From: Pedobacter nyackensis | GTDB taxonomy: Bacteria > Bacteroidota > Bacteroidia > Sphingobacteriales > Sphingobacteriaceae | Direction of reading: 5' to 3' | DNA: 64,000 bases | Assembly: GCF_900176505.1 (NCBI RefSeq) | Contig: NZ_FWYB01000010.1 | Coordinates: 124,001-188,000, forward strand | Part shown: positions 15,824 through 24,902 of the stretch, piece after piece | Layout: the number at the start of each line of letters is the position of its first letter | Position numbering within the stretch: position 1 is the stretch's first letter | Translations under genes and position numbers: made by a program | The notes under the pieces: generated by a model | What the model saw: only the letters and a program-made list of their open reading frames with translations | What the model was told of the DNA's origin: nothing | The model's database searches: none

Positions 15824-17866
15824 ATGAAATTTAATATTGTTTCCGATTACAAACCTACAGGAGATCAGCCAAATGCTATTAAACAATTGGTGGAAGGTGT
15901 GAATAATGATGAACATTATCAAACCCTGCTTGGGGTAACCGGATCTGGAAAAACGTTTACTGTTGCAAACGTAATTCAGCAAACCCAAAAGCCGACTTTA
16001 ATATTAAGTCATAACAAAACCCTGGCGGCTCAGTTGTATGGGGAGTTTAAGCAGTTTTTTCCGGAAAACGCGGTCAACTATTTTGTTTCTTATTACGATT
16101 ACTACCAGCCTGAGGCTTTTATGCCCAGCACCAATACCTATATAGAAAAAGATCTGAGCATTAACGAAGAGATTGAAAAGCTACGATTACGTACTACGTC
16201 GGCATTAATGTCTGGGCGCAGAGATGTCATTGTGGTCTCTTCTATTTCCTGCATTTATGGTATGGGAAATCCGGAAGATTTTTCAAGGTCTGTGTTCCGT
16301 TTTTCAGTGGGAACGAGGATTTCAAGAAATTCCTTTTTACACAGTCTTGTCGAGATTCTATATGCGCGTACCACCAATGATTTTAAGCGGGGAACGTTTA
16401 GGGTTAAGGGAGATACAGTGGATATTTTTCCGGCATATCTGGATAGTGCTTATCGCATCTCTTTTTTTGGGGACGATATTGAAGAGCTGACTGTGATCGA
16501 TCCGGTAACCGGAAAAACACTGGAGAAGCTGGAAGATATGGCGATTTATCCGGCTAATTTGTTTGTGACGCCTAAGGATCGGTTTACTTCATCTATTTGG
16601 GGTATACAGGAAGAGCTTGAGCTTCGTAAAAACCAGTTGCTTGGTGATGGACACTCACTGGAAGCAAAAAGACTGGAAGAGCGCGTGAACTTTGATATAG
16701 AGATGATGAAAGAGCTGGGGTATTGCTCAGGAATTGAGAACTACTCACGCTTTTTTGATGGTCGCACACCGGGGATGCGTCCCTTCTGTTTACTGGATTA
16801 CTTCCCGGATGACTATTTAATGGTGATTGACGAAAGTCACGTTACTGTACCGCAAATTAGAGCAATGTATGGCGGCGACCGGTCGCGCAAGATGTCATTG
16901 GTTGAATATGGTTTCCGTTTGCCTTCGGCATTGGATAACAGGCCACTTAATTTTGACGAATTTGAGGCCCTTGCGCCGCAAACAATTTACGTAAGTGCAA
17001 CACCTGCAGATTATGAGTTACAGAAGTCAGAAGGTGTTGTAATTGAACAGGTAATCAGACCTACCGGATTGCTCGATCCTTTGATCGAAGTTCGCCCGGC
17101 AGTTAATCAGGTTGATGATTTACTGGATGAAATTGATAAGACCATAAAAATGGGCGACAGGATATTGGTGACTACGCTGACGAAGCGGATGGCCGAGGAG
17201 CTGACCAAGTATATGGACAGGTTAAATATCAAATGTCGTTACATTCATTCGGAGGTTAAAACGCTGGAACGGGTGGAGATTTTGCGGGGATTACGTTTAG
17301 GTGAGTTTGATGTACTGATCGGGATTAACTTATTGCGGGAAGGATTGGACTTACCGGAGGTGTCACTGGTGGCTATTTTGGATGCTGATAAGGAAGGTTT
17401 CCTGCGCTCTGACCGTGCCTTGATTCAAACCATAGGTAGGGCTGCAAGAAATGACAGAGGAAGAGTGATCATGTATGCCGATAGGATTACGGACTCTATG
17501 GAACGTACCATAGAGGAAACAAACCGACGCCGCGAAAAACAGATCGCTTACAACCTTGAAAATGGTATTGTACCCAAAACAGTAGGCAAAAGTCGTGAAG
17601 CCATTCTGGAGCAGACTTCAGTACTGGATTTCTCTTCGGGTGAAGCAAAGCGCGCGAAAGCTTATATTGAGGTAGATGAGGTAAGTATGGCTGCAGATCC
17701 GATTGTTCAATACATGACTAAAGCAGAAATGCAGAAATCAATTGATAAAACGAAGAAGGAAATGAATAAGGCAGCAAAGGATATGGACTTTCTATTGGCC
17801 GCCAGGTTGCGTGATGAGATGTTTGCCATGGAAAAAATGTTTGAAGAAAGATTTGCTAAGTCGTAA
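15824..17866 (+). CDS. uvrB: Excinuclease ABC subunit UvrB
   Basis: 680 residues, normal length. UvrB verifies DNA damage after UvrA loading and recruits UvrC in nucleotide excision repair. Motifs in order: Walker A GVTGSGKTFT (about 36-45), the beta-hairpin SYYDYYQPEAFMPSTNTYIE, DEXD-type VIDESHV, helicase motifs V-VI (INLLREGLDLPEV, QTIGRAARN) and the C-terminal UVR domain that contacts UvrC. I take the ATG at 15824; a TTG two codons earlier is less likely. A small ywbE gene follows nine bases later. Confidence 0.98.
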   Translation: MKFNIVSDYKPTGDQPNAIKQLVEGVNNDEHYQTLLGVTGSGKTFTVANVIQQTQKPTLILSHNKTLAAQLYGEFKQFFPENAVNYFVSYYDYYQPEAFMPSTNTYIEKDLSINEEIEKLRLRTTSALMSGRRDVIVVSSISCIYGMGNPEDFSRSVFRFSVGTRISRNSFLHSLVEILYARTTNDFKRGTFRVKGDTVDIFPAYLDSAYRISFFGDDIEELTVIDPVTGKTLEKLEDMAIYPANLFVTPKDRFTSSIWGIQEELELRKNQLLGDGHSLEAKRLEERVNFDIEMMKELGYCSGIENYSRFFDGRTPGMRPFCLLDYFPDDYLMVIDESHVTVPQIRAMYGGDRSRKMSLVEYGFRLPSALDNRPLNFDEFEALAPQTIYVSATPADYELQKSEGVVIEQVIRPTGLLDPLIEVRPAVNQVDDLLDEIDKTIKMGDRILVTTLTKRMAEELTKYMDRLNIKCRYIHSEVKTLERVEILRGLRLGEFDVLIGINLLREGLDLPEVSLVAILDADKEGFLRSDRALIQTIGRAARNDRGRVIMYADRITDSMERTIEETNRRREKQIAYNLENGIVPKTVGKSREAILEQTSVLDFSSGEAKRAKAYIEVDEVSMAADPIVQYMTKAEMQKSIDKTKKEMNKAAKDMDFLLAARLRDEMFAMEKMFEERFAKS

Positions 17867-17875
17867 GTTTGCAGG

Positions 17876-18076
17876 ATGGACGGAAAGAGCAGAAAAGACA
17901 TATACCCGGGTTTGGAAGTTGATATCATCCTGAAAAAGGATCAGCGCAGTGGAAAACTAACAAGGGGCATTGTTGCCAATTTACTTACTTCGGCAGCATT
18001 TCATTCCCGTGGGATTAAAGTGAGGCTTGAAGACGGACAAATAGGCAGGGTTGCGGCTGTTGTAGATGACAATTAA
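17876..18076 (+). CDS. YwbE family protein
   Basis: 66 residues covering the whole DUF2196/YwbE domain: RKDIYPGLEVDIILKKDQRS, then GIVANLLTSAAFHSRGIKVRL. The function is not established; the fold is predicted to be a small beta-barrel. It starts nine bases after uvrB and is likely co-transcribed with it. Confidence 0.88.
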   Translation: MDGKSRKDIYPGLEVDIILKKDQRSGKLTRGIVANLLTSAAFHSRGIKVRLEDGQIGRVAAVVDDN

Positions 18077-18170
18077 GCCGATGGTATTGTAATTGCTATG
18101 TAATAAACAGATTGGCGCTGTAATATTGAGATTTTAACGCCGTCTATGTTATAAATATTAAAATAATAAA

Positions 18171-18422
18171 ATGGGATTTTTCATAAAATTCATAATAGTC
18201 AGCTTATTGATATTCTATATCATACGCATCATCTTGCGTTTGGTTTTTCCTGTTGTGTTAAGAAACATGTTTAGCAAGGTACAGCAGCAGGCCGGGAATC
18301 AGGCAAGACAACAAGATACAAAACCCGAGGGGTCTATTTCAATCGACTATGTTCCGCCGACCGCTAAAACTGGTAAGACGGACAAATTGGGTGATTTTGT
18401 AGACTATGAAGAGGTAAAATAG
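18171..18422 (+). CDS. DUF4834 family small membrane protein
   Basis: 83 residues: one hydrophobic N-terminal helix (about 3-27, IKFIIVSLLIFYIIRIILRL) and a hydrophilic tail ending KLGDFVDYEEV, the conserved end of DUF4834. Found widely in Bacteroidota, function unknown, and often next to YfhO-type genes as here. Confidence 0.82.
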   Translation: MGFFIKFIIVSLLIFYIIRIILRLVFPVVLRNMFSKVQQQAGNQARQQDTKPEGSISIDYVPPTAKTGKTDKLGDFVDYEEVK

Positions 18423-18529
18423 CCGCTTTTTATTCCAATAAAGATTTTTTTTAAAAAAGTTGTTCTAGACAGATAAAAATAAATCATTTTATCTAAGTTT
18501 GGGGTTAGTTTAATCTTAGACAAACCTTA

Positions 18530-21025
18530 ATGAATAACTGGTTAAAAGCGAATGGCATTCATCTGGCCATAATTGGATTTTTTGTAATCATCTGTTTTGT
18601 GTATTTCAGCCCTGTATTACAAGGCAAAGCTCCGGCACAGGATGACGTTTTGCAGGCGAAAGCCATGCAAAAGGAAATTATGGAGTACAAGGACAAAGAT
18701 GGTAAGGCCCCTTTATGGACCAACCAAATGTTTGGTGGTATGCCTGCTTATCAGATTTGGGCACAGTATGCTTATAATGGAGCTACCTATGGCCTTAAAC
18801 TTATTTTAAATGTATTCCCTAGTCCTGTAGGCACAGTTTTGCTGTTGTTATCGGGGGCTTATTTTTTATTCATTGTCTTACGTATAAATCCATGGCTGGC
18901 TGCAGCAGGTGCGATAGCATTTGCTTTCACTACCTATAATTTTGTATTGATTGCAGCAGGACATAACAATAAAGTTCTGGCAATTGGTTTCTTTGCGCCA
19001 ATTATTGCCGGGTTTATTTTAACCCTTCGCGGTAAATACTGGATTGGGGGAAGCTTGACTGCATTGTTCCTCGCTTTGCTGATCAGGGCAAATCACGTAC
19101 AAATGGCCTATTACCTGTTTCTGTCTGTCCTTATTTTTATGGGCATAGAGCTTTATCAGGCATATAAAACAAAAACATTACCTGCGTTAGGGAAAGCAGT
19201 AGGCTATTTAACTGCGGCACTGGTTTTAGCCGTTATGGTGAATGCAAGTGTATTGTGGACTACCGCAGAGTATGCAAAGGAAACGATCAGAGGAAAATCT
19301 AATTTAACCAGCGCGGCTTCGGATGGTGGCGATAGTAATGCTAAAGCGAAAGAGTATGCTTATGGCTGGAGCCAGGGTATTGGTGAAAGTTTTACTTTTC
19401 TTATTCCTGACCTGTATGGTGGAGCGACCAGTATAAATGAATTGGTTAAACCGGAAAGCCATATGTATAAAGCTATTTCGGAAGTGACAGGTGGTGACCC
19501 GGCTCAAACTACCCAGGCAATCCAGCAACTGGCGCAGAACTTAAATATGCAACAGTACTGGGGTGAAAAACCAGGGACTTCTGGCGGCTATTATTTTGGT
19601 GCTATTATTTGCTTCCTCTTTGTATTCGGGTTGTTTATTGTAAGAAGTCATTTGAAATGGTGGATTTTAGCAACGACAGTATTGTTTATCTTGTTGTCAT
19701 TTGGTAAAAACTTCCCACTGATCTCAGATCTGTTTTTTGATTACTTCCCATTGTACAATAAATTCAGAGCGGTTGAATCTATATTAGCTGTGGTTGGACT
19801 GATGGTTCCATTGCTTGCTATCCTTGCTGTTAAAGAGGCACAGGATGGAAACACTGATCAGAAAGTCCTGATTCAGAAGTTGAAATGGTCTGCCGGTATT
19901 ACAGGTGGTTTTGCACTGATTGTTGCCATTGTACCAACTTTGTTCTTTAGTTTTAAGACCGCAAATCATCAGGAAATTGTTCAAGCACTAACGCAGACCT
20001 TGCAAAATAATACTGCACTTGCCCATAAAATTGCCAATGCACTTATTGAAGATAGGATCGCTATTGGTCGTGCTGATGCGATTCGCTCTTTTATTTTTAT
20101 AGCTATAGGATTTACCTTAATCTGGGCATTCCTTACTAAAAAGATGACTGCCCAAGTGGCCTTCGGTTTATTAGCTTTTGCAGTATTGTTTGATATGTGG
20201 CAGGTAGATCGCCGTTATTTGAACAATAGTAATTTTGCTTCTAAAAGTGATTTAGCTAGTCATTTTGAGCCAAGGGATGTAGATAATTTTATCATAGCGG
20301 ATAAGGATCCTGATTTCAGGGTACTGGATCTGACTGGTAATACTTTCTCAAATGCAAGTGCTTCAGCCTTTCATAAAACGATTGGTGGGTATCATGCTGC
20401 TAAATTAAAACGTTATCAGGAGCTGATTGAAAAACAGTTTTCTAAAAGCATTAATCAGGATGCATTGGATATGTTGAATACCAAATACATCATTACACAA
20501 GACCAGCAAAATGGGTCTTACAAAATGCAGCGTAATGCTACAGCGGCAGGTAATGCCTGGATTGTGCCGAAGGTTCAGTTTGCAAAAGATGCTGACGAGG
20601 AAATGACGGCTATCAGTAGTTTTGATCCGAAGCAAGAGGCAATTGTTGATGTAAGGTACAAGTCTATGATTGATGAGAAACGTTTAGGCCCTGGTACTGG
20701 TGCAATAATTAAGCTGGAAAGCTATCATCCGGATCACCTGGTTTATTCATTCAGTGCTGCAACAGATGTGATCGCTGTGTTCTCTGAAATTTATTACGAC
20801 AAAGGATGGAACATGTACGTTGACGGTGTTGAGAAGCCGTATTTTAGAGCTGATTATGTATTGCGTGCTGCACAACTTGAAGCGGGTAACCATAAGGTAG
20901 AGTTCAAGTTCGAACCGGTGTCGTATTACATGGGCGAGAAAATCTCTTTGGCGGGTTCAATATTATTGGTTGCAGGTCTTGGCTTTGCATTCTATTCAGA
21001 AAATAAAAAGAAAAAAGCTGCTTAA
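18530..21025 (+). CDS. YfhO family integral membrane protein
   Basis: 831 residues. It opens with a hydrophobic helix (about 12-30) and then APLWTNQMFGGMPAYQIW, which is the YfhO/GT-C-like luminal loop with acidic and aromatic residues. At least ten further helices follow. A large soluble segment (about 560-800) precedes a last helix and a lysine-rich C-terminus. In Gram-positives YfhO glycosylates lipoteichoic acid; in Bacteroidota the substrate is not known, and a GT-C glycosyltransferase on an undecaprenyl-linked sugar is the simplest guess. A TAAGTTTG box near 18496 may be part of its promoter. A clear terminator ends the transcript. Confidence 0.88.
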   Translation: MNNWLKANGIHLAIIGFFVIICFVYFSPVLQGKAPAQDDVLQAKAMQKEIMEYKDKDGKAPLWTNQMFGGMPAYQIWAQYAYNGATYGLKLILNVFPSPVGTVLLLLSGAYFLFIVLRINPWLAAAGAIAFAFTTYNFVLIAAGHNNKVLAIGFFAPIIAGFILTLRGKYWIGGSLTALFLALLIRANHVQMAYYLFLSVLIFMGIELYQAYKTKTLPALGKAVGYLTAALVLAVMVNASVLWTTAEYAKETIRGKSNLTSAASDGGDSNAKAKEYAYGWSQGIGESFTFLIPDLYGGATSINELVKPESHMYKAISEVTGGDPAQTTQAIQQLAQNLNMQQYWGEKPGTSGGYYFGAIICFLFVFGLFIVRSHLKWWILATTVLFILLSFGKNFPLISDLFFDYFPLYNKFRAVESILAVVGLMVPLLAILAVKEAQDGNTDQKVLIQKLKWSAGITGGFALIVAIVPTLFFSFKTANHQEIVQALTQTLQNNTALAHKIANALIEDRIAIGRADAIRSFIFIAIGFTLIWAFLTKKMTAQVAFGLLAFAVLFDMWQVDRRYLNNSNFASKSDLASHFEPRDVDNFIIADKDPDFRVLDLTGNTFSNASASAFHKTIGGYHAAKLKRYQELIEKQFSKSINQDALDMLNTKYIITQDQQNGSYKMQRNATAAGNAWIVPKVQFAKDADEEMTAISSFDPKQEAIVDVRYKSMIDEKRLGPGTGAIIKLESYHPDHLVYSFSAATDVIAVFSEIYYDKGWNMYVDGVEKPYFRADYVLRAAQLEAGNHKVEFKFEPVSYYMGEKISLAGSILLVAGLGFAFYSENKKKKAA

Positions 21026-21070
21026 TCTTTGAGTTAAGAAGAGCGTTTAAGTTTTTCTCAAAATATAAGA

Positions 21071-21104
21071 GGGTGTATCATTAGAGAATGAGCACCCTTT
21101 TTTT
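21071..21104 (+). terminator. Rho-independent terminator after the YfhO gene
   Basis: GGGTG..ATCATT pairs with AATGA..CACCC around a 4-base loop, with one short bulge, and is followed by seven or more T. Confidence 0.87.
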
Positions 21105-21197
21105 GTTTGTATACGCTATGTTAACACTTAACAGTTACTTAACATCAGGTTAATCATGAGCTTGCAAATTTGTAATGTAAAATAGTATTTGCAATAC

Positions 21198-22049
21198 ATG
21201 TCTAAACGAGAAGTTGAAATTGCTGTAATTTCTGATGTACACCTGGGTACTTATGGCTGTCACGCTAAAGAATTATTGAAGTACCTCAAAAGTATCAAAC
21301 CTAAAATGCTGGTTTTAAATGGAGATATCATAGATATCTGGCAGTTTAGTAAAAGGTATTGGCCAGAATCCCATATGAAAGTAGTGAGGAAGCTGATGAA
21401 ATTTGTAGTTGAGGGTGTTCCGGTTTATTATCTGACCGGTAACCACGATGAGCTGCTGCGGAAATTTGCTGATATGCATATGGGGGCATTTCACCTGCAG
21501 AATAAACTGATCGTAGAGGTAGACGGTAAAAAGGCCTGGTTCTTTCATGGGGATGTGTTTGATGTAACTATGCAACATTCTAAATGGCTGGCTAAATTGG
21601 GCGCTGTAGGTTATGATACTTTAATCCTGATCAACAGTTTTGTGAATTGGTGTTTGTCGTTGATGGGACAGGAAAAAATGAGTTTTTCAAAAAAAATCAA
21701 GGCAAAGTTTAAGGATGCCGTGAAATTCATCAATGGCTTTGAAGAAACTGCTGCTGAACTCGCCGCTGAGAAGGGCTATGAATACGTAGTTTGTGGGCAT
21801 ATTCATCAACCCGAAATGAGAACAATTGTTACAGAAAATGGTGAGGTAACTTATTTGAATAGTGGTGATTGGGTTGAAAATCTTACTGCTCTTGAATACT
21901 ATGACAAGTCATGGAAGGTCTTTAAATATGAGCAGAAGGACTTTGAAAAAGATGAGGTGGAGGAAGGTGATTTGTCGGACGGTGAAGATCTGCATGGCAA
22001 ACTCAATATCCATACACTATTGCAAAAGATTAAATTAGAAATTGTCTAA
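21198..22049 (+). CDS. LpxH-like UDP-2,3-diacylglucosamine diphosphatase family phosphoesterase
   Basis: 283 residues, calcineurin-like phosphoesterase fold. Metal-binding blocks in order: ISDVHLGTYG, LVLNGDIID, YLTGNHDELL, FFHGDVFD and VCGHIHQPEM. This fits the LpxH/LpxH2 group that hydrolyses UDP-2,3-diacylglucosamine in lipid A synthesis; a related phosphatase role is possible. The acidic tail (about 250-270) is an extra. I use the ATG at 21198, not the TTG nine bases before it. A glycosyltransferase gene follows after 29 bases, a common pairing in Bacteroidota. Confidence 0.87.
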   Translation: MSKREVEIAVISDVHLGTYGCHAKELLKYLKSIKPKMLVLNGDIIDIWQFSKRYWPESHMKVVRKLMKFVVEGVPVYYLTGNHDELLRKFADMHMGAFHLQNKLIVEVDGKKAWFFHGDVFDVTMQHSKWLAKLGAVGYDTLILINSFVNWCLSLMGQEKMSFSKKIKAKFKDAVKFINGFEETAAELAAEKGYEYVVCGHIHQPEMRTIVTENGEVTYLNSGDWVENLTALEYYDKSWKVFKYEQKDFEKDEVEEGDLSDGEDLHGKLNIHTLLQKIKLEIV

Positions 22050-22078
22050 TGCTTAAAATTTACTGATATTCGGTGCGA

Positions 22079-23065
22079 ATGAAGATACTTTACGCCATAC
22101 AGGGGACAGGCAATGGACATATTAGTCGGGCGAGGGAGATTGTGCCCTTATTACAAAAGTATGGGGATGTTGATTTACTGATCAGCGGTACGCAGGCCGA
22201 CGTTAAACTGGTACAGGAAGTAAAGTATCAGTTGCATGGCTTTAGTTTCGTTTTTGGTAAGAAGGGTGGGGTGAACCACTACGAAACCTGGAAAACAATG
22301 AACCTGCCGCGTTTTGTAAAAGATATGCGCAGTATTCCGTTAAAAGATTACAATCTGATTCTTAATGATTTTGAGCCGGTAACGGCATGGGCTTGTAAAA
22401 CCCAGGGAATTGAAAGTGTGGGGCTGAGTCATCAGGCCTCTTTTCAGTCGAAGCGTGTGCCAAAGCCTAAAAGCATCGACTGGGCACAGCTGGTCATGAA
22501 ATATTATGCTCCTGCTACGCATTACGTTGGTTTCCATTTTGACAGGTACGATGATTTTATTTATACACCCGTAATCAGGGCAGAGATAAGAAATATGCAA
22601 ACCAGTAATCTGGGACATTATACGGTATATCTTCCGGCAATAGATGATCAATATTTAGTTCCTTTATTGAAGCAAATCCCCCAGGTGCAGTGGCAAGTAT
22701 TTTCTAAACACTGTAAGCAGGCTTATGTGAATGGTAACGTTGATGTGCGACCGGTTAATAATGAATTATTCAATAAAAGTCTGGCTTCATGTGAAGGTTT
22801 GTTTACCGGCGGAGGCTTTGAGGGCCCTGCTGAAGCTCTTTTTATGGGTAAGAAATTGTTGGTAGCCCCTATGAGGTTTCAATATGAGCAGCAGTGTAAT
22901 GCCTATGCTTTGAAACAATTCGGACTGCCTGTAGTTTGGGGCAGCAATAAGAGCTGGCTTCCGATAATTAAAAAATGGGTAGAGCAACCGCAGGAACATC
23001 AGTTTCATTTTCCGGATGAAACCGCTGGGTTAATTGATAAAGTAGTAAAGCAGTTTGCCAGATAA
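22079..23065 (+). CDS. Glycosyltransferase family protein (GT-B, MurG/UGT-like)
   Basis: 328 residues. It opens MKILYAIQGTGNGHISRARE, the glycine/histidine loop of GT1/MurG-like enzymes. The C-terminal half has GLFTGGGFEGPAEALFMGKK and RFQYEQQCNAYAL, the nucleotide-sugar binding end. The group is usually annotated only as a conserved glycosyltransferase. The neighbouring LpxH-like gene suggests glycolipid or lipid A-related work (inference). The GTG six bases before the ATG is an alternative start. Confidence 0.87.
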   Translation: MKILYAIQGTGNGHISRAREIVPLLQKYGDVDLLISGTQADVKLVQEVKYQLHGFSFVFGKKGGVNHYETWKTMNLPRFVKDMRSIPLKDYNLILNDFEPVTAWACKTQGIESVGLSHQASFQSKRVPKPKSIDWAQLVMKYYAPATHYVGFHFDRYDDFIYTPVIRAEIRNMQTSNLGHYTVYLPAIDDQYLVPLLKQIPQVQWQVFSKHCKQAYVNGNVDVRPVNNELFNKSLASCEGLFTGGGFEGPAEALFMGKKLLVAPMRFQYEQQCNAYALKQFGLPVVWGSNKSWLPIIKKWVEQPQEHQFHFPDETAGLIDKVVKQFAR

Positions 23066-23094
23066 TTTGCTTTACTTTGCTTTTGTAAAGAGGC

Positions 23095-24075
23095 ATGATC
23101 AATCAATTTAGAAATTTAAACCCTATAAACCTGCTCATTCTATTCGCATATACTTTTTTTATGCGAATGGCAATTTTTGCAGATCTTCCCGCTCAGCTGA
23201 ATTTTGAGTTCCTGGAGTCTTATACCAGGTTTTTTATACCGATCCCCATGCAGAGCTTATTTTCTCCGGTGAGCAATGTCTTTTTTGCCGGGATCATCAT
23301 TTTTATACAGGCTATCTTATTCAACAGGGTTGTAAATAATCATGGTTTGCTAAATAGACCGGGCTTTTTACCTGCATTGATGTACATAACGGGAGCGAGT
23401 TTATTTATGCCTTTCCTGGTGCTGAGCCCTACACTGATCTGTAATTTTTTACTGATCTGGATGATGGATAAATTCCTGAAGATCGGAAAATCACCGAATG
23501 CGATCATGATCATGTTTGATATTGGAATGATCATCGCCATTGGGACACTGATTTATTTCCCTTTTATCGTGATGCTGATCATGATATGGCTTGCCTTGCT
23601 ATTGTACAGGTCTTTTAATTGGCGGGAATGGGTGTCTGGGCTCGTCGGTTTCTTAACTATTTTCTTTTTTGTAGGCGTTTTTTATTACTGGAATGATAGC
23701 TTGTCTATGTTTTACAAGATTTGGTTACCCCTTGGTAATAAATTCCCTTCAGTTTTTAAGATCAATTATAACGATTACCTGGTTCTGGTGCCTGTTTTGG
23801 TAATGATGGTATTGGCCATATTGCAATTACGGGAGAACTTTTTCAGGAGCTTTATCAGCACAAGAAAGGCCTTTCAGATGTTGTTTTTCATGTTTATTGT
23901 CAGCATTGCCAGTTTTTATACCAAGCCTGATTTCAGATTGTATCATTTTCTGTTGTGTGTGCCTCCGGGTACCGTTTTGTTAGCCTATTATTTCTCAAAT
24001 GCAAAAAAGAGATGGTTTTATGAAAGCTTGTTCCTTGTTCTGGTTTTCGCCATTCAGTACTTTTTGTTTGTTTAA
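23095..24075 (+). CDS. DUF6427 family membrane protein
   Basis: 326 residues with about nine to ten predicted membrane helices and few charged loops. It begins INQFRNLNPINLLILFAYTF, which is the typical DUF6427 opening; this family is confined to Bacteroidota and has no known function. A long polytopic protein with a conserved RxxNPxN-type start recalls GT-C or O-antigen-polymerase relatives, but I see no catalytic motif. Confidence 0.82.
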   Translation: MINQFRNLNPINLLILFAYTFFMRMAIFADLPAQLNFEFLESYTRFFIPIPMQSLFSPVSNVFFAGIIIFIQAILFNRVVNNHGLLNRPGFLPALMYITGASLFMPFLVLSPTLICNFLLIWMMDKFLKIGKSPNAIMIMFDIGMIIAIGTLIYFPFIVMLIMIWLALLLYRSFNWREWVSGLVGFLTIFFFVGVFYYWNDSLSMFYKIWLPLGNKFPSVFKINYNDYLVLVPVLVMMVLAILQLRENFFRSFISTRKAFQMLFFMFIVSIASFYTKPDFRLYHFLLCVPPGTVLLAYYFSNAKKRWFYESLFLVLVFAIQYFLFV

Positions 24076-24097
24076 CTTTTTTTAACAATTTGAGACC

Positions 24098-24126
24098 TTG
24101 AAACTAACTAAAGATTGATAGCTTTG
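24098..24126 (+). promoter_or_regulatory. Promoter of coaX
   Basis: TTG at 24098-24100, an 18-base spacer and TAGCTTTG at 24119-24126, matching the Bacteroidota housekeeping consensus. The coaX ATG is 24 bases downstream. Confidence 0.7.
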
Positions 24127-24149
24127 CGTAATGAAGTTTGAAGGCGTTA

Positions 24150-24902
24150 ATGCATAATCTGGTCATAGATATTGGTAATACAAATAGTAAACTGGCTGTT
24201 TTTGATGAGAAAACGTTGGTTCACTACCAGGTTCTTAAGCAAATTGTGCCGGCTGAACTGATCGGTATAATCAAACAATATGAGATCAGTAATTCATGTG
24301 TCTCCAGTGTTAGTGAGGATGCGTCTGAAGTAATTCATGTTTTGAAATCGAATACCAATTACATACCTTTCTCTACTCAGATTAATACAGGCGTAAAGAA
24401 TAATTATGAGTCGCTTGCGACGTTAGGTTTAGATAGGTGGGCTAAAGTAATTGCTGCAAATGGTTATTATCCTAAACAAAATTGTTTAATGATAGATGCC
24501 GGAACTTGTATCACTTATGATTTGCTGAATGACCGGACTGAGTATTTTGGCGGTAGCATCAGTTTGGGTATCGATATGCGGTTTAAAGCGTTGCATCATT
24601 TTACCGGTAGATTGCCAATGGTAAAGTGGGATAAAGAGGCTGGGATTCCTAAGGGGAGAGATACCGATTCGGCGATCAAAAATGGTGTCTTACAAGGAGT
24701 AATTAATGAAGTTGAGGGTTTTATATCCTCCTATAATAAAGAAAATAATGGCCTGACGGTATTGTTAACGGGTGGTAACGCTGCTTTTTTGCTAGAACAA
24801 TTAAAAAACAGCATCTTTGCGCCTCAAATTATACACGATCCATATTTAGTATTAAAAGGATTAAATGAAGTTATTGCATTTGAATATGTACAAAAAAATT
24901 AA
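24150..24902 (+). CDS. coaX: Type III pantothenate kinase
   Basis: 250 residues, cytosolic. First step of CoA synthesis: ATP-dependent phosphorylation of pantothenate. Type III signatures: LVIDIGNTNSKLAVFDE (phosphate 1), LGLDRWAKVIAA and the catalytic-region LMIDAGTCITYDLL, then GGSISLGIDMRFKAL. The ATG at 24150 fits the family start; an out-of-phase ATG at 24131 is not used. The 3' end overlaps the start of the next gene by 17 bases. Confidence 0.94.
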   Translation: MHNLVIDIGNTNSKLAVFDEKTLVHYQVLKQIVPAELIGIIKQYEISNSCVSSVSEDASEVIHVLKSNTNYIPFSTQINTGVKNNYESLATLGLDRWAKVIAANGYYPKQNCLMIDAGTCITYDLLNDRTEYFGGSISLGIDMRFKALHHFTGRLPMVKWDKEAGIPKGRDTDSAIKNGVLQGVINEVEGFISSYNKENNGLTVLLTGGNAAFLLEQLKNSIFAPQIIHDPYLVLKGLNEVIAFEYVQKN